From positions 1-42,974 of the forward strand of contig CAKUXO010000013.1 of assembly GCA_934700385.1 (NCBI GenBank): a DNA stretch of 42,974 bases, in the 5' to 3' direction. Numbering within the stretch: position 1 is the stretch's first letter; each line of letters opens with the position of its first letter. Both the position numbers and the translations under genes were made by a program. The DNA is from an uncultured Candidatus Melainabacteria bacterium (GTDB taxonomy: Bacteria; Cyanobacteriota; Vampirovibrionia; Gastranaerophilales; Gastranaerophilaceae). Positions 1 through 8,066 of this stretch are shown in pieces. The notes beneath the pieces were generated by a model. The model saw only the letters and a program-made list of their open reading frames with translations. It did no database searches and had not been told where the DNA came from.

Positions 1-1338
1 AGCGTGAGTTGCAAGAGAGTTAATCAAACCTGCGTTAGGTCCTTCAGGAGTTTCTACAGGACATAAACGACCATAGTGAGATGGGTGGATGTCACGAACC
101 GCAAAACCGGCTCTTTCTCTCATCAAACCTCCAGGTCCAAGAGCTGAAATACGACGTTTGTGAGTTAATTCAGCAAGTGGGTTTGTTTGGTCCATAAATT
201 GTGATAATTGAGATGAGCCAAAGAATTCTTTTAAAGACGCAACTAAAGGTTTTGTATTTAAAAGATTTAATGGAGTTAAGGTTTCAGAATCTTGAAGTGT
301 CATTCTTTCTTTAATGATACGTTCAATTCTTGATAAACCAACTCTGAATTGATTTTGTAATAGTTCACCAACTGAACGAATACGACGGTTGCCTAAGTGG
401 TCAATATCATCTAAGCTGCCTTCGTCGTAAGTTAAGTTGATTAAATATTCAATACCTGCAACGATATCTTGAATTGTGATTGTTCTTTGAGTTTCAGGTA
501 AGTTTAAACCTAATTTTTTGTTTAATTTATAACGACCAACTTTACCGATGTCATATTTCTTTTCATCAAAGAAACGAGCTTCTAAAATTGAGCGACCGCC
601 TTGAGGAGTAGCAGGATCCCCCGGACGAAGTTTTTTATAAACTTCAACTAGAGCTTCATCGGTTGTTGCCGCTGTATCTTTAGCTAGGGTTTTCTTTAAG
701 AAATCAAAGTGTGTGAATAATGTTTCCATTTCAACAGGAGTGATTCCTAGGGCTTTTAATAAAGTTGTAGCTAAGATTTTTCTGTTTTTATCGATTTTTA
801 CATAAACAAGGTCATTAGAATCTGTTTCAATTTTTAACCATGCACCACGGTTTGGAATTAAAGTTGCATTATAAAGACGTTTACCAGTTGGAGAAACTTC
901 TTTTTTATAGTAAATCCCAGGAGAACGAACGATTTGAGAAACGATAACACGTTCTGCACCATTAACAATGAATGTACCTTTATCAGTCATTGTTGGGATA
1001 TCACCGATATAAACTTCTTGTTCTTTAATTTCACCGCTATCACGGTTAACTAATCTCATCATTACACGCAATTGTTTAGCATAAGTTGCGTCATGAATTC
1101 TTGCTTCTTCAACTGTGTATTTTGGTTTATCAAATGTATAGTTTGGTAAAAAATGAAGTTCAAGTCTGCCCGTATAATCTTTAATAGGGCTAAACGACAA
1201 TAATTCTTCTTTTAAACCTTCTTTAAGAAACTGTTCAAATGATTTTTTTTGCACTTCAATCAAATCGGGTAAATCCGTAAGGCGAGTAGCCGGAATGCCT
1301 TGAGGAGTAACACGATTTGCTCTTTTTGTTGTTGTCAT
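1..1338 (-). CDS. rpoB: DNA-directed RNA polymerase subunit beta, N-terminal part (cut by window edge)
   Basis: The reading frame is open from ATG at 1338 down to base 1 (446 codons), so the C-terminal part lies outside the window. It encodes the beta subunit, which with beta-prime forms the polymerase active-site cleft. The translation starts MTTTKRANRVTPQGIPATRL and contains the rifampicin-binding cluster near residues 373-400 (GSSQLSQFMDQTNPLAELTH, then KRRISALGPGG). The usual target residues D, H and S are all present, so no resistance change is visible. An AGAGGT ribosome site precedes the ATG. The gene has its own promoter and is not preceded by rplJ-rplL, an arrangement also known from cyanobacteria. 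The downstream rpoC genes would lie left of the window. Identity is certain. Confidence 0.97.
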   Translation of the reverse strand, partial: MTTTKRANRVTPQGIPATRLTDLPDLIEVQKKSFEQFLKEGLKEELLSFSPIKDYTGRLELHFLPNYTFDKPKYTVEEARIHDATYAKQLRVMMRLVNRDSGEIKEQEVYIGDIPTMTDKGTFIVNGAERVIVSQIVRSPGIYYKKEVSPTGKRLYNATLIPNRGAWLKIETDSNDLVYVKIDKNRKILATTLLKALGITPVEMETLFTHFDFLKKTLAKDTAATTDEALVEVYKKLRPGDPATPQGGRSILEARFFDEKKYDIGKVGRYKLNKKLGLNLPETQRTITIQDIVAGIEYLINLTYDEGSLDDIDHLGNRRIRSVGELLQNQFRVGLSRIERIIKERMTLQDSETLTPLNLLNTKPLVASLKEFFGSSQLSQFMDQTNPLAELTHKRRISALGPGGLMRERAGFAVRDIHPSHYGRLCPVETPEGPNAGLINSLATHA

Positions 1339-1640
1339 CTAAATACCTCTAATATATGTAATTACAATTTTGTTCAAAATTACTGCAAAATAGCGTCTTT
1401 TGGGCTTTTTTGATTTTTTGCCGATTTTTCGCCACAATGCAACAGTTTATTCAACTTTATTAATTATATGGGCTAAATAACAAGGGTCAAGATTTAGGCT
1501 TTACAAAATTTTACAAAAGACTTGAAAAATTTAAAAAATCGTGTAAAATACGTAGGCTCTAAGAAAAAAATCATATTTTTAGATGAGTGTTTTAAGTTTA
1601 AAAAAATAAAAGTAGTCTAAAATTTTAACTTATTTTAGGT
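1339..1640. other. Intergenic region between glycosyltransferase gene and rpoB
   Basis: This gap of about 300 bases holds no convincing gene. Its left half carries the rpoB promoter and a leader of roughly 115 nt; the right half (about 1500-1640) is very AT-rich and shows no clear hairpin terminator for the upstream glycosyltransferase gene. The segment at 1395-1440 is less AT-rich than its surroundings and lies in the rpoB leader, but I could not assign a fold to it. Confidence 0.6.
1463..1490 (-). promoter_or_regulatory. Sigma-70 type promoter of rpoB
   Basis: On the minus strand TTGACC (1490-1485) and TATAAT (1468-1463) are separated by 16 nt. Transcription would start near 1455, giving a leader of about 115 nt before the rpoB ATG at 1338. 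It is a close match to the consensus and shows that rpoB can be transcribed independently of the upstream glycosyltransferase gene. Confidence 0.75.
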
Positions 1641-2870
1641 TTATCTATTAAATCTTGCCATAAAAAATTTAACTAATTTATCAATATCTTCTAAACCTCG
1701 AACGTGTTGAATGGCGGTGTTTTTACCATACAAAAAGTCATGATAGCTTAGTTGATAATTAGCTTGAGTAGCAAGGTCAATCCAAATATTTTGATGAAAA
1801 TTATTTTTTTCAAAATCTTCTACATTACAATGATAATATGGAATGTGATTAATTAATGTGTTAATAAAATTTTTTCTTCCGTTATATTTTAAATAATTTT
1901 TTCTTGGCTCATAATAATCTAAATTTGAAATAACTTTATGGATAGTATCTGCTAGAGCAGGTGCACTAAAAGTCTCAACATATTCTCCGCTATTTTCAAA
2001 GAAAATTGGATGAGAACCTCTTGCCCATTTGTTATGGTCACGAAAAACAACAACAGGGGTGTTACAAGTTAAGGCTTCATTAATAGAGCGGTTTTTGCCT
2101 TCAATTAAAGAAGCTAAAACAAGGCATTTAGCAGATGTAAAATATTTTGTTAAATTTTTATAATCAACCCAAGGAAGATACTCAATGTTTTTTGAATATC
2201 CTAAAATTTTAATAACCTCATCCATTTGTTTTTTCTGTCTATCAGGTAAATTTGGATAAGATAATTTTCCATTTTCATCTTTTTCAATTAGCCTTGAACC
2301 AAGAACAAATGTTACTTTTAGGGGTTTATTATATTTTTTTTCATATTCTTTAATAGCTGAAGCTAAAAGTGGAAGATTTTTAACAGGTAAACAAGTTGAA
2401 ACGCAAAGAACATCAATTGTTTTAGGGGTATTAAAAGTTGGCGCAACTTGATATTCATTAGTAAAATCAGCGTCTTGCAAAGGCACAAAAATTATATCTT
2501 TTTTATTAGGATATTTGTTTTTATAATATTTTTCACGCTCTTTATTTTCATAACAAGTTAAATAAACCTCAGCACTATCAGACCAAGAATAATTAGACCA
2601 CATTGTATAAGCGCAAGGAATAAAGATTTTTTTAAGCTCAGGATAAAGTTTTAAAATATACTCGCAAGCCTGAGAAAAAAATAATCCTTTTAAAAATTTT
2701 CCTTTATATTTTAAAGGTGGCAGGGGAACCACAAAATCGATTTTATTATGTAAATGTGGTTCATCTTCAAAATATTCACCAGTGTATGCGTCTATATCAT
2801 CCCAAATTTCTTCAATGGGCTGATTTATAGATGGATTTAGAAAATATTTTACAGGATAAGCGCCTTTCAT
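1641..2870 (-). CDS. Glycosyltransferase, group 1 (GT4-like)
   Basis: A 409-residue cytoplasmic protein with no signal peptide. The C-terminal half looks like the nucleotide-sugar-binding Rossmann domain of GT-B enzymes: a beta-strand region near 150-190 (DVLCVSTCLPVKN, VTFVLGSR) and an E-x7-E type motif at residues 257-265 (EGKNRSINE), followed by a TPVVVFRD strand. The acceptor is unknown; surface polysaccharide or glycolipid assembly is likely from the family. The gene stands alone, divergent from gyrA and upstream of rpoB. The ATG at 2870 has no Shine-Dalgarno site but lies 6 nt after a TAAGAT -10 box, so the mRNA may be leaderless. The overall class is reliable; the substrate is not. Confidence 0.8.
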   Translation of the reverse strand: MKGAYPVKYFLNPSINQPIEEIWDDIDAYTGEYFEDEPHLHNKIDFVVPLPPLKYKGKFLKGLFFSQACEYILKLYPELKKIFIPCAYTMWSNYSWSDSAEVYLTCYENKEREKYYKNKYPNKKDIIFVPLQDADFTNEYQVAPTFNTPKTIDVLCVSTCLPVKNLPLLASAIKEYEKKYNKPLKVTFVLGSRLIEKDENGKLSYPNLPDRQKKQMDEVIKILGYSKNIEYLPWVDYKNLTKYFTSAKCLVLASLIEGKNRSINEALTCNTPVVVFRDHNKWARGSHPIFFENSGEYVETFSAPALADTIHKVISNLDYYEPRKNYLKYNGRKNFINTLINHIPYYHCNVEDFEKNNFHQNIWIDLATQANYQLSYHDFLYGKNTAIQHVRGLEDIDKLVKFFMARFNR

Positions 2871-2876
2871 ATTTTT

Positions 2877-2905
2877 ATCTTATAAAATTTTTCACTATTT
2901 TTCAA
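2877..2905 (-). promoter_or_regulatory. Promoter of glycosyltransferase gene, leaderless arrangement
   Basis: Minus strand TTGAAA (2905-2900), 17-nt spacer, TAAGAT (2882-2877), then only 6 nt to the ATG at 2870. The expected transcription start coincides with the A of the start codon. No purine-rich ribosome site can fit. Confidence 0.55.
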
Positions 2906-2930
2906 GCAAAATATAGAATTAATCTCGATT

Positions 2931-2958
2931 TTGCTTTTAGCGGGTTTTATAGTATAAT
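2931..2958 (+). promoter_or_regulatory. Promoter of gyrA
   Basis: TTGCTT (2931-2936), 16-nt spacer, TATAAT (2953-2958). Transcription would start near 2966, just upstream of the GAGGAG ribosome site at 2978-2983, which serves the TTG start at 2993. Confidence 0.65.
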
Positions 2959-2992
2959 TAAAGCATTAAGAATAAAAGAGGAGAGTTTTACT

Positions 2993-5533
2993 TTGGCTCA
3001 AACAAGCTTATTTGATGACGGAAAGATAGTTCCTGTCAATATACGTGACGAAATGAAACGTTGCTATATAGATTATGCGATGAGTGTAATCGTGGGTCGT
3101 GCCTTACCCGATGTTAGAGATGGCTTAAAACCCGTTCATAGACGTATTTTATTTGCCATGAATGAACTTGGCATGGCACCTGATAAACCATTTAAAAAAT
3201 GTGCTCGTATCGTTGGGGAAGTACTTGGTAAATATCACCCACACGGCGATAGCTCTGTTTATGAAGCATTGGTTCGTATGGCACAAGATTTTTCAACAAG
3301 ATATTTAACTGTTGACGGGCATGGTAACTTCGGTTCAGTAGATGGCGACGGCGCAGCTGCGATGCGTTATACAGAAGCTCGTATGCACAAAATTACAACT
3401 GCAATGTTAGCAGATATCGATTGTGAAACAGTTAATTTTGTACCTAACTTTGATGGCTCTCTTGAAGAACCCTCTGTTTTACCTACAAGATTACCGATGT
3501 TACTGTTAAATGGCACATCTGGTATTGCAGTTGGTATGGCAACAAACATACCTCCACATAACCTAAATGAAGTTGTAGATGGCGTTATAGCTTTAATAGA
3601 TAACCCTTCTATTACAACTGACGGTTTAATGCAATATATTAAAGGTCCTGATTTCCCTACTGCTGCAACAATTGTAGGAACTTCTGAAATCAAAAAAGCC
3701 TATGAAACAGGTAGAGGCTCAATTAAAATGCGTGCTGTTTCAACAATTGAAGAACTTCAAGGTTCAGGCGGCAGACAATCTAGAAGTGCCATTGTTGTAA
3801 CAGAAATTCCATATCAAGTTAATAAAGCAGAATTAATTAAAAAAATCGCTGAACTTGTTAAAGACGGCAAAATTCAAGGCATTTCCGACCTTCGTGATGA
3901 ATCAGATAGAGAAGGTATGAGAATTGTTATCGAATTAAAACGTGACGCAAAGCCAGACGTTGTTAGAAACAATTTATATAAACAAACCGCTCTTTCAACA
4001 AGTTTTGGTTTTAATATGGTTGCTCTAGTTGGTCAACAACCTCGTTTATTAAACTTATACGAAGTTTTATCTGAATTTATTGAACACAGAGTTGACGTTA
4101 TTACAAGAAGAACAATGTTCTTCTTAAAGAAAGCAAAAACAAGAGCTCATATCTTAGAAGGCTTGATGATTGCTCTTAATTCATTAGATGAAGTTATTGA
4201 ATTAATTAAAAAATCACCAAACACAGAAACCGCAAGAAATGGCTTAATGAATAGATTTGGCTTAGATACTGAACAAGCTAACGCTATTTTAGAAATGCAA
4301 TTAAGACGTTTAACAGGTTTAGAACAAGATAAAATAAGAGCCGAACACGCTGAATTATTAAAGAAAATTGCAGAATATGAAGACTTATTATCTTCAAGAG
4401 AAAAGGTTTTAGCTTTAATTAAAGTTGAACTTAATGAAGATAGAGAAAAATATGGCGACGAAAGAAAAACACAAATCATTCCTGAAGAAGGTGAAATGAG
4501 TGTTGAAGATTTAACTCCAAATACTCAAATGGCTGTGTTTATCACTCGTCAAGGCTATATTAAAAGAATTTCATTAGACACTTTTGTTCGCCAAAACCGT
4601 GCAACCCGTGGTAAAGGCGGCATGAAAACAAAAGAAGATGATGATGTTGCACATTTCTTTACAGCGATGATGCATGATAAAGTTCTTTTCTTCTCATCTA
4701 AAGGTCTTGTTTATAGCTTATCTGTTTATGATTTCCCTGAAGGTTCAAGACAATCTAAGGGCTTACCTATAATCAATGTTCTACCTTTAGAGCAAGATGA
4801 ACAAGTTACAGCTATTGTACCTGTTTCAGAATTTAAAGATGATATGAATTTAATTATGCTAACTAAAAAAGGCTATATTAAACGAATTTCATTAGATAAT
4901 TTCACTTCAATCAGAAGAAATGGCTTAATTGCAATCGGCTTAGAAGATGGCGACACTCTAAATTGGGTTAAATTAGCAAAAGGAAATGATGAGATAATAA
5001 TCGGTACTTCTTGCGGTATGGCAATTCGCTTCCCAATTGAAGATTTAAGACCATTAGGTCGTTCTGCTCGTGGTGTAAATTCTATGAAACTACGTAACAG
5101 CGATGAAATCATCGGTTGCGACGTTGTTCCAAAAGATTATGACGCAGATTTACTTGTAATTACTTCTGATGGCTTTGGTAAACGTTCTAAAATTTCAGAA
5201 TTCAGAACTCAAAACCGTGGCGGAATGGGCTTAATTGCAACTAAATTCAAATCATCTTCTTCAAGACTTGTAGATTTATCTATTGTTAAAGAAGATGATG
5301 AAATTATGGTTGTAACAGCTAATGGCGTAGTTACAAGGGTTTCAGCTTCTGATATTTCTCGTCAAGGCAGACCTGCAACAGGTGTTAAGGTTCAATCTTT
5401 AGATGGTGAAGATTATGTTGTTTCTGTTAACAAAATAATTAACACTGATGAAGATGAAAAATCTAAAGAAGAACTTGTTAAAGAGGCAAAAGAAGAAATA
5501 GCCGGAGTTGAACAAGGTAATATATTTGAATAA
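2993..5533 (+). CDS. gyrA: DNA gyrase subunit A
   Basis: The 846-residue breakage-reunion subunit of gyrase (A2B2 with GyrB). I chose the TTG at 2993, not an upstream ATG at 2831: the TTG follows a GAGGAG ribosome site and the family N-terminus (LFDDGKIVPVNIRDEMKRCY) begins there, while the longer reading crosses the promoter. Catalytic tyrosine Y126 sits in AAMRYTEARM. The quinolone region reads GKYHPHGDSSVYEALVRM, with Ser at the position of E. coli S83 and Glu at that of D87. The C-terminal beta-pinwheel repeats are present (about 500-820), but the GyrA box is RATRGKGGMK and not QRRGGKG. ParC is the alternative; full length and single-gene context favour GyrA. A hairpin terminator follows. 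Confidence 0.93.
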   Translation: MAQTSLFDDGKIVPVNIRDEMKRCYIDYAMSVIVGRALPDVRDGLKPVHRRILFAMNELGMAPDKPFKKCARIVGEVLGKYHPHGDSSVYEALVRMAQDFSTRYLTVDGHGNFGSVDGDGAAAMRYTEARMHKITTAMLADIDCETVNFVPNFDGSLEEPSVLPTRLPMLLLNGTSGIAVGMATNIPPHNLNEVVDGVIALIDNPSITTDGLMQYIKGPDFPTAATIVGTSEIKKAYETGRGSIKMRAVSTIEELQGSGGRQSRSAIVVTEIPYQVNKAELIKKIAELVKDGKIQGISDLRDESDREGMRIVIELKRDAKPDVVRNNLYKQTALSTSFGFNMVALVGQQPRLLNLYEVLSEFIEHRVDVITRRTMFFLKKAKTRAHILEGLMIALNSLDEVIELIKKSPNTETARNGLMNRFGLDTEQANAILEMQLRRLTGLEQDKIRAEHAELLKKIAEYEDLLSSREKVLALIKVELNEDREKYGDERKTQIIPEEGEMSVEDLTPNTQMAVFITRQGYIKRISLDTFVRQNRATRGKGGMKTKEDDDVAHFFTAMMHDKVLFFSSKGLVYSLSVYDFPEGSRQSKGLPIINVLPLEQDEQVTAIVPVSEFKDDMNLIMLTKKGYIKRISLDNFTSIRRNGLIAIGLEDGDTLNWVKLAKGNDEIIIGTSCGMAIRFPIEDLRPLGRSARGVNSMKLRNSDEIIGCDVVPKDYDADLLVITSDGFGKRSKISEFRTQNRGGMGLIATKFKSSSSRLVDLSIVKEDDEIMVVTANGVVTRVSASDISRQGRPATGVKVQSLDGEDYVVSVNKIINTDEDEKSKEELVKEAKEEIAGVEQGNIFE

Positions 5534-5557
5534 AATATATATTTAACATAAATTAAA

Positions 5558-5586
5558 AGCTCTAAGATTTTCTTAGAGCTTTTTTT
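5558..5586. terminator. Bidirectional rho-independent terminator between gyrA and rqcP
   Basis: A perfect 10-bp stem, AGCTCTAAGA (5558-5567) and TCTTAGAGCT (5571-5580), with a 3-nt loop. It is followed by six T on the plus strand and preceded by A-runs that give T on the minus strand. It can end both gyrA and the convergent pfkB-rqcP transcript. Confidence 0.9.
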
Positions 5587-5591
5587 AATAT

Positions 5592-5843
5592 TTAATTAGT
5601 TTCTAGTTCTTTATACAGGGTGTTTGCAATATTAATCGGCACATTTCCTTGTGGGATAATTAAAACCTCATAAGTTTTTGTCATATTTTTATATTCAATT
5701 GAAATAATATCTCCAACTTTTAATTGCTTAGCAGGTTTAGCAGGATTATTATTTACAAAAACACGAGCAGAATCGCAAACATCATTTGCAACGGTTCTTC
5801 TTTTAATAAGTCTTGAAACTTTTAAGAATTTATCCAACCGCAT
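5592..5843 (-). CDS. rqcP: S4-domain RNA-binding protein RqcP (YabO family)
   Basis: An 83-residue S4 domain protein starting MRLDKFLKVSRLIKRRTVAN, very close to B. subtilis YabO/RqcP. That protein stabilises P-site tRNA on obstructed 50S subunits during alanine tailing by RqcH in ribosome-associated quality control (known from the family). Highly basic N-terminal helices are followed by the S4 turn VFVNNNPAKPAKQLKVGD. I placed the start at 5843 because AGAGG lies 6 nt upstream and the family N-terminus begins there; an ATG 33 nt earlier is in frame but lacks this support. The start lies inside the 3' end of the sugar kinase gene (14-nt overlap), so translation is probably coupled. Hsp15-like function is a less likely alternative. 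Confidence 0.88.
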   Translation of the reverse strand: MRLDKFLKVSRLIKRRTVANDVCDSARVFVNNNPAKPAKQLKVGDIISIEYKNMTKTYEVLIIPQGNVPINIANTLYKELETN

Positions 5844-6906
5844 TAACAACCTCTTTTTCCATTGGAATTGTTGCAACCCTAAATTCAGGTGCTTGTTGAA
5901 GTTTTGCTTCTAATTCATCAAAAGTTAAAAAGCCTTCTTGAGCGCCAAAATGAGTGCAAACAGAAGCAGAGTTAATTGTTGCATAAAGCAAAGATTTTTC
6001 TATATCCCAATTATATCTATCCATTGAAGCACAGAATGTTGAAGAAAAAGCGTCCCCAGCGCCAAGTGTTGAAACAACAACAGCAGGATAAGTCGGGCAT
6101 AAGTAAACCTTTTTACCATCATAACAATAAACGCCATTTTTACCGTCTGTTATAACAACAATTGTATCTGTTTTAGCTCTAAGAGCTTTCAACATTTCCA
6201 TAACATCAGGGTGAACTTGTGCTTTTGAAAATTTTTCTTCTTTAGTATCAGGACGAACTAAAATTTTAGTAACCAAACTTGCTTCTTCTTTATTCATAAC
6301 AACAATTTGAGCAGTTTTTAAGATATTTGAAAAATATTTTGCGCCTTTTTTAAGAGCAGTTGTTCCAGCGTTAATCGCAAGATTAATTTTATTTTCTTTA
6401 CAGAATTTTGCAATTTTATCAAGAATTTTGTTGCTATCACCAGATAGAGGTGAAACGTAAACCCATCTTGAATTTTTAATTGCTTCAAAATTAACTTCTC
6501 TTTCTTTAACATGAGCGTTTGCACCACGGTGCGCTAGAACAGTTCTATCTCCTTGAAAACTTACAAGAATAATTGAAAAACCTGTTAAGTGTTTTGCTGA
6601 ATCAATGATATTCATAATATCAACGCCAGATTTTGCCAATTTTAATTTGATTATGTTATTTAATTCATCATTTCCAAGTTTGATTATTGTTGAAGTTTTG
6701 CAACCTAAGTTAGCAAAGTTTGTTGCAGTGTTAACGGCACCTCCCCCAAGATTTTTTGAAAAATCTGCAATTTCAGTTTTAGCGCCATAAGGAAAAGACA
6801 TAAATTCGCTTTTTTTCGCCACTTGGCTCACGGATACAATACTTGCAACATCAGATTGAATAAAAACGTCTTGAGTAGCAGAACCAATTGTTATAAAGTC
6901 GTACAT
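5830..6906 (-). CDS. PfkB-family carbohydrate/nucleoside kinase
   Basis: A 358-residue ribokinase-superfamily kinase that transfers the gamma-phosphate of ATP to a sugar or nucleoside hydroxyl. The first family signature is seen near residues 53-75 (GGGAVNTATNFANLGCKTS), and the second near 285 as STLGAGDAF, where the final Asp is the catalytic base and GAG forms the anion hole. A GGGAAAAG-like ribosome site precedes the ATG. Length is slightly above the usual 300-330 residues, with an insert around 205-225. Substrate cannot be told: adenosine, ribose and fructose kinases share these motifs. It is transcribed divergently from recF and overlaps rqcP downstream. Confidence 0.82.
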   Translation of the reverse strand: MYDFITIGSATQDVFIQSDVASIVSVSQVAKKSEFMSFPYGAKTEIADFSKNLGGGAVNTATNFANLGCKTSTIIKLGNDELNNIIKLKLAKSGVDIMNIIDSAKHLTGFSIILVSFQGDRTVLAHRGANAHVKEREVNFEAIKNSRWVYVSPLSGDSNKILDKIAKFCKENKINLAINAGTTALKKGAKYFSNILKTAQIVVMNKEEASLVTKILVRPDTKEEKFSKAQVHPDVMEMLKALRAKTDTIVVITDGKNGVYCYDGKKVYLCPTYPAVVVSTLGAGDAFSSTFCASMDRYNWDIEKSLLYATINSASVCTHFGAQEGFLTFDELEAKLQQAPEFRVATIPMEKEVVNAVG

Positions 6907-6952
6907 ATCTTTTCCCTTTCAATTAAATGAGATTTTACCTATTTTTTTCTTT

Positions 6953-6960
6953 ATTATACT
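6953..6960. promoter_or_regulatory. Overlapping divergent -10 boxes for pfkB-type kinase and recF
   Basis: The 8-mer ATTATACT reads TATAAT on the minus strand (6958-6953), giving a leader of about 40 nt for the kinase gene. On the plus strand it reads TATACT (6955-6960), 8 nt before the recF ATG at 6969. Both -35 regions are weak. Because the two boxes share bases, polymerase can serve only one direction at a time. Confidence 0.45.
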
Positions 6961-6968
6961 ATAACTAT

Positions 6969-8066
6969 ATGAAGTTGAAGAAATTAATTCTAAAAAATTA
7001 TAGAAATTACAAAAATTTTGAATATAATTTTAAATCAAACAAAACTTTAATAATAGGAAAAAATGCGCAAGGAAAAACAAATATTTTAGAGGCGATTTAT
7101 TACCTTTGTGCGCTTGATTCAAATAGAATTAAAAAAGATTCTGAATTAATTTTGTTTAATGAAACATCTTCATCTATTAAAGCAGAAATTGAAAAACGAG
7201 GAATGAATTTCGAGCTTGAAATTGATTTCAATCTTGGAAAAAATAAAATTTTAAAAGTTAATGGCTTAAAAAAACCTAAGTCAAAAGATTTTTTAAGAGA
7301 GTTATCGGGAGTTAATTTTTCAACAAACGACCTTTTATTATTGAGAGGTGAACCTCAAAATAGAAGAAAATGGCTTGATATGGCTATTTTTCAAGTTTAT
7401 CCTTTATATTTTGAAAAATTATCAAAGTTTAATAAAATCCGCTTACAAAAAGCAAACTATTTATCTGATTCAAATTCAATCAATCCTCTTATGCTTGATG
7501 TTTTTAATCAGCAGTTTTCGGTTTTAAGTGCTAATGTTATTTATTTAAGAAAAAAATATCTTATTGAGCTTGAAAAAATAGCCAAAATTAAACACAAAGC
7601 AATAGCTCAAAATGAAGATTTAAAAATTTATTATAAGTCAATTACAGATGATTTTATTTCAGTTAGTGAATTAAGTGAATTAATTTATCAAAAATTAAAT
7701 GAAATTAAAGATGAAGAAATTAGAAAAGGGCAGTGTTTAATTGGCGCTCATAGAGATGATATCGATTTTTATATTAATGAAATTGATTCAAAAAAATATG
7801 CCTCACAAGGTCAACAAAGAACAATTGTTCTATCTTTAAAATTAGCAGAATTACAGATAATTAAAGACAAAATTAATGAAACTCCGCTTTTATTATTAGA
7901 TGATGTTTTAGCTGAACTTGATTCAATTCGTCAAAATTATCTTTTAAATGTTATTGAAGATGACATTCAAATGATTATAACAAGTGTTGACACCCTTGCT
8001 TTTGAAGATGAATTTTTAAATAATGTTGATATTGTTAAAATTAAAGAAGGTAGTATTGTTAGCTAA
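6969..8066 (+). CDS. recF: DNA replication and repair protein RecF
   Basis: A 365-residue SMC-like ATPase that with RecO and RecR loads RecA at single-strand gaps. The Walker A motif is at residues 30-37 (GKNAQGKT), the RecF signature near 125-140 (LRGEPQNRRKWLDM), the ABC-type signature in YASQGQQRTIVLSLKLAEL, and Walker B in LLLLDDVLAELD. The start at 6969 matches the family N-terminus MKLKKLILKNYRNYKNF; an in-frame ATG 42 nt upstream would add hydrophobic residues and overlap the promoter. No ribosome site is present and a TATACT box lies 8 nt upstream, so the mRNA may be nearly leaderless. The stop overlaps the convergent MATE gene by 4 nt. The usual dnaA-dnaN neighbours are absent. Confidence 0.95.
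   Translation: MKLKKLILKNYRNYKNFEYNFKSNKTLIIGKNAQGKTNILEAIYYLCALDSNRIKKDSELILFNETSSSIKAEIEKRGMNFELEIDFNLGKNKILKVNGLKKPKSKDFLRELSGVNFSTNDLLLLRGEPQNRRKWLDMAIFQVYPLYFEKLSKFNKIRLQKANYLSDSNSINPLMLDVFNQQFSVLSANVIYLRKKYLIELEKIAKIKHKAIAQNEDLKIYYKSITDDFISVSELSELIYQKLNEIKDEEIRKGQCLIGAHRDDIDFYINEIDSKKYASQGQQRTIVLSLKLAELQIIKDKINETPLLLLDDVLAELDSIRQNYLLNVIEDDIQMIITSVDTLAFEDEFLNNVDIVKIKEGSIVS

Noticed and set aside
2831..2992. N-terminal extension of gyrA from an ATG at 2831
   Set aside because: It crosses the gyrA promoter and the start of the divergent glycosyltransferase gene, and the family N-terminus with a good ribosome site begins at the TTG at 2993.
6318..6527. Out-of-frame minus-strand frame inside the PfkB-type kinase gene
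   Set aside because: It overlaps the conserved kinase frame on the same strand and has no recognisable features.
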